Source of the DNA: an uncultured Lachnospiraceae bacterium
GTDB lineage: Bacteria > Bacillota > Clostridia > Lachnospirales > Lachnospiraceae
NCBI GenBank assembly: GCA_949346185.1
Contig: CASGVX010000003.1
Location: 1 to 28,666, forward strand
Direction of reading: 5' to 3'
DNA length: 28,666 nucleotides
Shown here one piece after another: positions 23,015 through 28,666 of this stretch. A program made the translations under genes and the position numbers. How positions within the stretch are numbered: position 1 is the first letter of the stretch; every line of letters starts with the position of its first letter. Under the pieces are notes generated by a model that saw only the letters and a program-made list of their open reading frames with translations, made no database searches and had not been told where the DNA came from.

Positions 23015-24033
23015 TGAGAGAAATCAAGGTATTGGGAATAGAGAGTTCGTGTGATGAAACGGCAGCAGCAATCGTGAAAAATGGCCGGGAAGTGCTGTCC
23101 AATGTCATTTCGTCTCAGATTGACATTCATACGTTGTATGGGGGAGTGGTGCCGGAGATTGCTTCCAGAAAGCATATCGAACGGATAAACCAAGTCATTG
23201 AGGAGGCGATGGAACAGGCGCAAACGCCGCTGGAGGAGATTGATGCCATCAGCGTCACCTATGGGCCGGGATTAGTGGGAGCGCTTTTGGTAGGCGTGGG
23301 AGAGGCGAAGGCATTGGCCTATGCCGCAGGCAAGCCTTTGGTGGGCGTGCACCATATAGAGGGGCATATAGCCGCCAATTATTTGGAACACAATGATTTG
23401 GAGCCTCCTTTCTTGTGCCTGGTGGTGTCGGGAGGACATACCCATCTGGTACAGGTGAGAGCCTACAATGAGTTTGAGATTGTGGGCTGTACCCATGACG
23501 ATGCAGCGGGGGAGGCTTTTGACAAAGTGGCCAGGGCGATTGGATTGGGTTATCCGGGAGGGCCGAAGATTGACCGGGTGGCCAGAGAGGGGAATCCTGA
23601 TGCCATTGATTTTCCTAGGGCGAAAATAGCGGGTTCGGAGTTTGATTTCAGTTTTTCGGGAGTGAAGTCTGCAGTTTTGAACTATTTGAATCAGTGCGAG
23701 ATGAAGGGGGAGGCAGTGAATCAGGCAGATGTGGCGGCTTCCTTCCAACAGGCGGTAGTGGACGTGCTGGTGGGAAGGGCAGTGGCGGCAGCACAGAAAC
23801 TTGGAGAAAGGCGTATTGCCGTAGCTGGTGGCGTGGCAGCCAATTCTTCCCTGAGAGGGCAGATGAAACAGGCTTGTCAGGAAGCGGGCATAACATTGTA
23901 TCATCCCTCGCCGGTCTTTTGCACTGACAATGCTGCTATGATTGCCGCTCAGGGATATTATGAATATATGGCTGGCGTTCGCAGTGGATGGGATTTGAAT
24001 GCGGTTCCTAATCTGAAAATAGGCCAGCGATAG
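23014..24033 (+). CDS. tsaD: tRNA N6-adenosine threonylcarbamoyltransferase TsaD
   Basis: 339 residues from ATG 23014, set by the TGATG overlap with the upstream gene. The family motifs are complete: LGIESSCDETAAAIV, GGVVPEIASRKH, VTYGPGLVGALLVG, the metal-binding HIEGH (His114, His118), VVSGGHTHLVQV, and AVAGGVAANSSLR near the end. TsaD joins with TsaB and TsaE, encoded upstream, to transfer threonylcarbamoyl to A37 of tRNA. It sits 3.4 kb from tsaE and tsaB, separated by three other genes, and is closed by a strong terminator at 24184. Confidence 0.96.
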   Translation: MREIKVLGIESSCDETAAAIVKNGREVLSNVISSQIDIHTLYGGVVPEIASRKHIERINQVIEEAMEQAQTPLEEIDAISVTYGPGLVGALLVGVGEAKALAYAAGKPLVGVHHIEGHIAANYLEHNDLEPPFLCLVVSGGHTHLVQVRAYNEFEIVGCTHDDAAGEAFDKVARAIGLGYPGGPKIDRVAREGNPDAIDFPRAKIAGSEFDFSFSGVKSAVLNYLNQCEMKGEAVNQADVAASFQQAVVDVLVGRAVAAAQKLGERRIAVAGGVAANSSLRGQMKQACQEAGITLYHPSPVFCTDNAAMIAAQGYYEYMAGVRSGWDLNAVPNLKIGQR

Positions 24034-24183
24034 CGGCGAGCCGATGGGGAAGGATTCTTTCATCCCAATGCACCGTGACGAACAATCTTTCAAATAATAA
24101 AAAGGGTGTCAAGTCTTTCTGGGATTCATAAAACCTTGCTAGGAAAGGAATGCTACAAATTGGCGAAGTTTCCTAATAAAATA

Positions 24184-24230
24184 AGAAAGAATGCAGCACT
24201 TTGGATAAAGTGCTGCATTCTTTCTGTTTT
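24184..24230. terminator. Strong bidirectional terminator between tsaD and the FliD-like gene
   Basis: A perfect 19-bp stem (24184-24202 with 24207-24225) closes a GGAT loop and is followed by GTTTT on the plus strand. It ends both converging units. The 24034-24183 stretch before it shows nothing else. Confidence 0.88.
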
Positions 24231-24234
24231 AACA

Positions 24235-24849
24235 TTATGCCATAAAGTCAATCTTGGTAGAACTCATGGTAGAGGTGGTGACGGGCAAATCTGCCATAGA
24301 CGTGTTCTGCTGCTCCCGCTGGTTGCGGATGCGGGATTCTGTCTGCATCAAAGGCTTAGCCATGCGTTCCAATTTTGTGGTAAGCAAGATTAGGTTAGAA
24401 GAGATGTTGTTGCTATCTGAAAATACCTTTCCAATCTTCTTTGGCGTGCATTTCAGCAAGTCTTCTTTGTCCAGCGTGAGTTTGCGGGAAGAGGAAACCT
24501 TAATCCCGATTTCCTCGAAGATCTCTTCGTTATCTTTGATAAAATTCTTAAGTTTCTTCATGTTTCGCTCCAGCGGAGCATCTACAATCTTGTCGGAATT
24601 ATCCAAGAGGTTATTGTAGGTTTCCACAAATGCCTTGATATTATGATAAATTTCCTCTCCATTGTCCTTATCATATGTTAATTCCTGAAGATTCTTGCTG
24701 ATTTTCTTCAATGCCTTGGAATCTGCAGATAAGAGTTCTGCATTTCCTATGGTGCCCCGGGTGGAAGCCCGGCTTGCGGCCCTGTTTGAAGAATAAAATT
24801 TTCGTAAAAAGCCTTGGTAGCTGCTATTTCCTATGGTAATTACTGACAT
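24235..24849 (-). CDS. Short FliD-like (flagellar cap) protein
   Basis: 204 residues from ATG 24849, 6 nt after GGAGGG; an ATG at 24855 touches that site. The segment IYHNIKAFVETYNNLLDNSD, followed by a KLTLDKEDLL region, resembles the C-terminal part of FliD, where the pattern VxxFVxxYNxLL and an LxxDxxKL stretch are typical. FliD is normally 450-900 residues, so this would be a much reduced relative or an accessory filament protein. A candidate sigma-28 promoter upstream supports a flagellar role. No secretion signal is visible, as expected for flagellar export. The FliD link is by eye and moderate. Confidence 0.6.
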   Translation of the reverse strand: MSVITIGNSSYQGFLRKFYSSNRAASRASTRGTIGNAELLSADSKALKKISKNLQELTYDKDNGEEIYHNIKAFVETYNNLLDNSDKIVDAPLERNMKKLKNFIKDNEEIFEEIGIKVSSSRKLTLDKEDLLKCTPKKIGKVFSDSNNISSNLILLTTKLERMAKPLMQTESRIRNQREQQNTSMADLPVTTSTMSSTKIDFMA

Positions 24850-24949
24850 GGCCATCCCTCCATTAATCTATTTGATTTGAATCTTTGCTGTCATCCATTT
24901 GTTCTCAAAAATGCAGTAAATGCATGATGTTTCCAATTGTCTACTAAAA

Positions 24950-24978
24950 ATATCGGCAGGAGAGGAGGAAAAGATTAG
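24950..24978 (-). promoter_or_regulatory. Candidate sigma-28 (SigD) promoter of the FliD-like gene
   Basis: On the minus strand GCCGATAT (plus 24950-24957) matches the sigma-28 -10 element exactly, preceded by CTAAT (plus 24974-24978) after 16 nt; the consensus -35 is (C)TAAA at 13-16 nt. It lies about 100 nt upstream of the ATG. Confidence 0.5.
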
Positions 24979-25057
24979 TGCATCCCACGGAATAATGGAC
25001 TTTCTAAGGTATCGTAACAAAACTTTCAAAATTTTCAAATTTTTTTTAAAAAAGGGC

Positions 25058-25086
25058 TTGTATTTTTTATAGATGTGTGCTATTAT
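25058..25086 (+). promoter_or_regulatory. Promoter of the candidate small RNA
   Basis: TTGTAT (25058-25063), 17-nt spacer, TATTAT (25081-25086). Transcription would start near 25093. Confidence 0.5.
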
Positions 25087-25092
25087 GATTAT

Positions 25093-25185
25093 GTTATCAA
25101 GTTACTTAAACAGTAACAAGATATACCCCTCAAACCCCTCTCCTCTTTGGAGCGATTCGTCGCTCTAAAGAGGACTTTTTTATTT
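25093..25185 (+). ncRNA. Candidate small RNA with two CCCCTC motifs
   Basis: Between the promoter at 25058-25086 and a terminator there is no reading frame. The 5' part has a 6-bp hairpin GTTACT/AGTAAC (25101-25117). It is followed by an unpaired stretch with CCCCTC at 25126-25131 and 25135-25140, complementary to GAGGGG-type Shine-Dalgarno sequences. The 3' part is the terminator hairpin. This layout matches known Firmicutes small RNAs that use C-rich loops to block translation starts. It could also be a leader, but the terminator comes well before the next gene. Confidence 0.5.
25142..25185 (+). terminator. Rho-independent terminator of the candidate small RNA
   Basis: CCTCTTTGGAGCG (25142-25154) pairs with CGCTCTAAAGAGG (25161-25173) with one wobble pair, loop ATTCGT, followed by ACTTTTTTATTTT. 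Confidence 0.82.
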
Positions 25186-25239
25186 TCAATTATAATTGAT
25201 AAAGAGGGGAAGAGACGGAATACGATTTTGGGTGTTTTT

Positions 25240-25557
25240 TTATGTCATCAAATTTCTTGCGCTGATCCCTAGCGTTTTGAAAAGTGCGCTAGGTTTGACT
25301 TTTCCCTTGAATCCGCTAAATGCCTTTGGGGCAATGGAAGTAACTTTAAAAGTATATCCGCTGATTTTCATAGAAACAGCGATTGTCGCTCGGGCTGTTG
25401 CCGTTGCCTGAACTGCCATCATTGCCAACGCCGCCATTGTTGAATGCGGGCTGGTCTGCATTGCAGTTTTTGCGGCTTTTCTTGCATAATATTCCGGCGC
25501 AGCTGCCCTGCTCTCCTGTGGTACGATGCCAGTGTCCTTTTTTGCTTGCTTTTTTAG
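25240..25557 (-). pseudogene. Decayed fragment of a surface protein, possibly BspA-like leucine-rich repeat
   Basis: On the minus strand one frame (25240-25557) has no start codon with a binding site and ends with GYTFKVTSIAPKAFSGFKGK, which resembles the LRR_5 pattern (YKVTSIGxxAFxGxK) of BspA-like surface proteins. A different frame just upstream (25346-25465) encodes a Gly/Asn/Ser-rich stretch, FNNGGVGNDGSSGNGNSPSD, of the kind used as a linker in such proteins. The two pieces in different frames suggest a frameshifted, truncated gene. It is short and the assignment is tentative. Confidence 0.35.
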
Positions 25558-25574
25558 TTAAAAATGATATAATA
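25546..25574 (+). promoter_or_regulatory. Promoter of the rnf operon
   Basis: TTGCTT (25546-25551), 17-nt spacer, TATAAT (25569-25574). The leader is about 120 nt and includes a CCATGT/ACATGG hairpin (25648-25677) shortly before the ribosome binding site. Confidence 0.6.
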
Positions 25575-25702
25575 AAGTTTGGATTGTTATGCGGTTTTTG
25601 GGCATTTTGTCAGAAAATTCCACAGATATCGCATATCAAAATAAGTTCCATGTGACAAGCATATGAAAAGAACATGGCAAAAAAAATGAAAGGGGAACCG
25701 GA

Positions 25703-27028
25703 ATGAGTAATGCAACATTTCGCGGGGGTGTACATCCCTACGAAGGAAAAGAATTGTCTCAGGATTTACCGATTAAGACCGTGAAGCCGGCGATGGGAGA
25801 GTATATTTTTCCCATGGCGCAGCATATTGGCGCGCCTGCTACGCCTATTGTGTCCAAGGGCGACAAGGTGCTGGTGGGACAGAAGATTGGCGAAGCAAGC
25901 GGCTTTATCTCTGCCAATATCTGCAGTTCTGTTTCAGGAACTGTGAAGGCAGTGGAGCCCAGGATGCTTCTCAATGGTTCCAAGGCAACTTGCGTAGTGG
26001 TTGACAATGACGGGGAATATGCGGGAATCCCGGGTCTTGGCGAAGACCGCGACTACACGAAGCTGACCAATGATGAGATTCGCGATATTGTGAAGGAGGC
26101 GGGCATCGTTGGCATGGGAGGCGCTGGATTTCCTACAAATGTGAAACTGGCGCCGAAGGATCCGAATTCCATTGACTATATTCTGGTGAATGGTGCGGAG
26201 TGCGAGCCGTACCTGACCTCGGATTACCGTCAGATGCTGGAATGCCCGGAGGAGATCGTAGGGGGGCTGAAGGTTATCCTGAAGCTCTTTGACAGGGCAA
26301 GAGGATTGATTTGCATTGAGGATAATAAGCCGGAGGCGATTAAGCGGATGGAGGCGGCAGTGCAGAGCGAGAGCCGCATTGAAGTGAAGGTGCTGAAGAC
26401 GAAATATCCTCAGGGCGGCGAGCGCACTTTAATCTCTGCCGCTACGGGCAGGAAGATTTATTCTGCGAAACTGCCGGCAGATGCAGGGTGCATTGTGGAT
26501 AATATTTCCACAGTGATTGCTATTTACCGGGCAGTCTGCAAGCAGACGCCGCTGATTACCCGTGTGATGACTCTGACGGGAGAAGCGTTCAAGACGCCGG
26601 TGAATGTGGAGGTTCGCTTGGGATGCAACCATGCAGACCTAGTGGCAGAGGGGGATGGATATAAGGAGGATCCGGTGAAGGTGATTTCCGGCGGTCCCAT
26701 GATGGGATTTGCCATGTTTGACCTGAATGTGCCGGTGACAAAGACTTCCTCTTCTATTCTGGCGATGACCCGGGATCAGGTGGCGGAGTTCGAACCCAGC
26801 CCATGTATCCGCTGCGGTCGTTGCGTGGAGGCATGTCCCGGCAATCTGGTACCTCAGAAGATGGCGGTGGCTGCTTCTCACAATGATTACGCTGCATTCG
26901 AGAAGCTAAATGGTATGGAATGTTATGAGTGCGGCAGCTGTACCTTTGTCTGTCCGGCGAAGCGTCCGCTGACCCAGACGTTCAAAGAGGCGCGCCAGCA
27001 CGTGATGGCACAGAGAAGAAAGAAATAG
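25703..27028 (+). CDS. rnfC: Rnf complex subunit RnfC (iron-sulfur, NADH-binding side)
   Basis: 441 residues; AGGGGA precedes the ATG by about 7 nt. It begins GGVHPYEGKELSQDLPIKTV, typical of RnfC, followed by the Complex I 51-kDa-like domain (GIVGMGGAGFPTNVKL, NGAECEPYLTSDYR) and a SLBB-like part. Two 4Fe-4S motifs are complete: C368-I-R-C-G-R-C-V-E-A-C378-P and C407-Y-E-C-G-S-C-T-F-V-C417-P. RnfC passes electrons between ferredoxin and NAD+ in the membrane Rnf complex, which pumps Na+ or H+. It is first in rnfCDGE. Confidence 0.96.
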   Translation: MSNATFRGGVHPYEGKELSQDLPIKTVKPAMGEYIFPMAQHIGAPATPIVSKGDKVLVGQKIGEASGFISANICSSVSGTVKAVEPRMLLNGSKATCVVVDNDGEYAGIPGLGEDRDYTKLTNDEIRDIVKEAGIVGMGGAGFPTNVKLAPKDPNSIDYILVNGAECEPYLTSDYRQMLECPEEIVGGLKVILKLFDRARGLICIEDNKPEAIKRMEAAVQSESRIEVKVLKTKYPQGGERTLISAATGRKIYSAKLPADAGCIVDNISTVIAIYRAVCKQTPLITRVMTLTGEAFKTPVNVEVRLGCNHADLVAEGDGYKEDPVKVISGGPMMGFAMFDLNVPVTKTSSSILAMTRDQVAEFEPSPCIRCGRCVEACPGNLVPQKMAVAASHNDYAAFEKLNGMECYECGSCTFVCPAKRPLTQTFKEARQHVMAQRRKK

Positions 27029-27043
27029 GAGGTGTAATGTTTC

Positions 27044-28000
27044 GTGAGCAATTTGTTAAATCTATCTTCATCGCCACATGTTCGTGACAAGTCAAGCACG
27101 AAAAGCATTATGTGGGATGTATTCCTCGCACTTATGCCTGCTACAATCTTTGGTGCGTGGAATTTTGGAATGAAGGCGGTGATTCTAATCGTTGCCTGTA
27201 TCGCCACTTGCGTATTGACAGAATATATCTGGCAGAAGGCAATGAAGCTTCCGTTGACAGTGAGCGATGGAAGTGCGGCATTGACGGGACTTTTGCTGGC
27301 GTTGAACTTGTCAGCCACTTTCCCGGTGTGGATGGCAATCGTGGGAAGCGTGTTTGCAATTATTATCGTAAAGCAGCTTTTTGGCGGTCTGGGACAGAAT
27401 TTTATGAACCCGGCGCTGGGTGCCAGATGCTTTCTGATGGTGTCCTTTGCAGGCCAGATGACTTCCTTTACATACGACGGCGTGACAGGGGCTACTCCCT
27501 TGGCGCAGATTAAGAATGGCGTGACAGACCCCAGCCTCTGCGCAGGGAAATCTGATCTGCTGGATATGTTTTTGGGAACCATCGGCGGAACCATTGGCGA
27601 GACCTCTGCGCTGGCATTGTTAATCGGTGCGGCGTATCTTCTGGCTCGCAAGGTGATTACTTGGAGGATTCCGGTAATCTATATCGTTACATTTGCAATC
27701 TTTGCCTTGATTTTTGGTGAGCAGGATGTGATGTATCTGGCAAAGGAACTCTGCGGTGGCGGACTGATTTTGGGCGCCTTCTTTATGGCGACGGATTATG
27801 TTACCAGCCCCATTACGCCCAAGGGACAGATCGTGTTTGCCGTTCTCCTGGGCGTGCTGACGGGCATTTTCCGTATCTTTGGCGCTTCTGCGGAGGGCGT
27901 ATCCTATGCAATCATTATCAGCAACTTGCTAGTTCCATTGATTGAGAATGCAACAATCCCTACTCCGTTTGGAAAGGAGGGAATCAAGGATGGAAAATAA
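27044..28000 (+). CDS. rnfD: Rnf complex subunit RnfD (membrane, FMN-binding)
   Basis: 318 residues from GTG 27044, with GGAGG at 27028-27032, 11 nt upstream. An ATG at 27037 is out of frame and opens only a short frame. Hydrophobic segments fill most of the protein, starting at WDVFLALMPATIFGAWNFGM. GQNFMNPALGARCFL and FMATDYVTSPITPKGQ are RnfD/NqrB signatures. The covalent FMN site is Thr151 in TGATPL. The end overlaps rnfG by 11 nt. Confidence 0.95.
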   Translation: MSNLLNLSSSPHVRDKSSTKSIMWDVFLALMPATIFGAWNFGMKAVILIVACIATCVLTEYIWQKAMKLPLTVSDGSAALTGLLLALNLSATFPVWMAIVGSVFAIIIVKQLFGGLGQNFMNPALGARCFLMVSFAGQMTSFTYDGVTGATPLAQIKNGVTDPSLCAGKSDLLDMFLGTIGGTIGETSALALLIGAAYLLARKVITWRIPVIYIVTFAIFALIFGEQDVMYLAKELCGGGLILGAFFMATDYVTSPITPKGQIVFAVLLGVLTGIFRIFGASAEGVSYAIIISNLLVPLIENATIPTPFGKEGIKDGK

Positions 28001-28622
28001 AGGAAAGAGTACGTTAATACATGATACCATATGCCTCTTTGTCATTACCTTGGTGGCAGGCATTCTTCTGGGCGGCGTGTACTTTATCACGGAGGGCATT
28101 ATCGAGAAGAGGAATGAGGATGCCAAGATTGAAGCCTATGGAGCGGTTTATAAGGATGCCAAGTTTAATTCTGACAAGGAAGTGAATCAGAAGTTAAAAG
28201 ACTTCCAGAAGAATCTGGAGGGGGGCAAGGTGAAGACGGCTTCCGGCCAGGATCTGTCAGATGTCATTATTGAGGAAGTGATGGTGGCTGACAAGGGCGG
28301 CTACGTGGTGACCTGCAGCGGCAAGGGCTATGGCGGGGCAGTGAAACTGGCTCTGGGTATTGACGGTGATGGAAAGATTATTGGCATTCAAATCACGGAC
28401 TGCACCAATGAGACGCCTGGTCTGGGACAGAATGCTTCTAATGTAGATTGGAATAAGCAGTATGTAGGCATGACGACGGAACAGGATGTCAACGTGGTGA
28501 AGGATGGTTCTGGCAGTGCGGAGAGCGCTACCATCAATGCAATCAGCGGCGCAACGATTACAAGCAGCGCTGTGACAAGAGCGGTTGACGGGGTTCTGCT
28601 CTTCATCGCATCATTAAAATAA
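27990..28622 (+). CDS. rnfG: Rnf complex subunit RnfG (FMN-binding)
   Basis: 210 residues from ATG 27990, 8 nt after AAGGAGGG inside the end of rnfD. One N-terminal transmembrane segment (about 12-34) holds the protein at the membrane with its bulk outside. The FMN-binding domain has GYGGAVKLALGID, ETPGLGQNAS and, near the C-terminus, ISGATITSSAVTRAV with the covalent FMN acceptor Thr189. It relays electrons to or from RnfD. Confidence 0.95.
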   Translation: MENKGKSTLIHDTICLFVITLVAGILLGGVYFITEGIIEKRNEDAKIEAYGAVYKDAKFNSDKEVNQKLKDFQKNLEGGKVKTASGQDLSDVIIEEVMVADKGGYVVTCSGKGYGGAVKLALGIDGDGKIIGIQITDCTNETPGLGQNASNVDWNKQYVGMTTEQDVNVVKDGSGSAESATINAISGATITSSAVTRAVDGVLLFIASLK

Positions 28623-28637
28623 TAAGGAGGGAAACAC

Positions 28638-28666
28638 ATGAATACTTGTATCGAACGTTTGAAAAA
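28638..28666 (+). CDS. rnfE: Rnf complex subunit RnfE (partial, first codons only)
   Basis: AAGGAGG (28624-28630) lies 7 nt before ATG 28638. Only MNTCIERLK is inside the window, which matches how clostridial RnfE proteins begin. The call rests mainly on position after rnfG in the fixed rnfCDGEAB order. Confidence 0.75.

Noticed and set aside
25196..25411. A 71-codon plus-strand hydrophobic frame after the candidate small RNA
   Set aside because: AGAGGGG lies inside rather than before the frame, and the opposite strand reads better as a surface-protein remnant.
27037..27084. A 16-codon frame starting at ATG 27037, just before rnfD
   Set aside because: It is out of frame with rnfD and too short to judge; rnfD starting at GTG 27044 explains the region.

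Overview
The window looks like chromosome from a motile, Gram-positive anaerobe of the Clostridia, most likely Lachnospiraceae. This is an inference from gene content and style: strong GGAGG-type ribosome binding sites, an rnfCDGE ferredoxin:NAD+ oxidoreductase operon, a FIST-domain protein, CheR/CheB, a FliD-like protein, a VanZ-like protein, a PUA-less ProB and Lachnospiraceae-type hypothetical proteins. No rRNA, tRNA, CRISPR array, intact transposon or prophage was seen.

Layout. (1) 1-3924: the 5' part of a FIST-domain gene (minus strand), diverging from a large hybrid sensor protein whose kinase and GGDEF modules both lack signature residues while its receiver is intact. (2) 3890-6920: a GH2-type glycosidase on the minus strand, with a short membrane-protein remnant behind it. 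(3) 7228-11084: one promoter-to-terminator unit, cell-wall amidase - RdgB - CheR - CheB. (4) 11118-15220: a serine acetyltransferase (minus) diverging from a MarR regulator - citrate synthase - ProB unit. (5) 15272-18304: a 645-residue RelA/SpoT-domain protein with an unassigned C-terminal half (minus), an AT-rich gap and a VanZ-like gene. (6) 18418-24033: a YcxB-like protein, TsaE, TsaB and RimI, then a CxxC protein, ribonuclease Z, a DUF6715-like protein and TsaD; together these hold three t6A tRNA-modification genes. (7) 24184-25702: a strong bidirectional terminator, a FliD-like gene with a candidate sigma-28 promoter, a compact candidate small RNA and a decayed surface-protein fragment. 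(8) 25703-28666: rnfC, rnfD, rnfG and the first codons of rnfE.

Most of the window is housekeeping. The parts most worth a second look are the RelA/SpoT-like protein, in which the usual G-Y-x-S-L-H nucleotide-binding motif is not visible; the degenerate hybrid kinase; a roughly 90-nt candidate small RNA with two CCCCTC motifs between hairpins; and a recurring GRCYGYGAATAGYMRC motif found as inverted pairs in two divergent intergenic regions. All family calls were made by reading the translations, without database searches.
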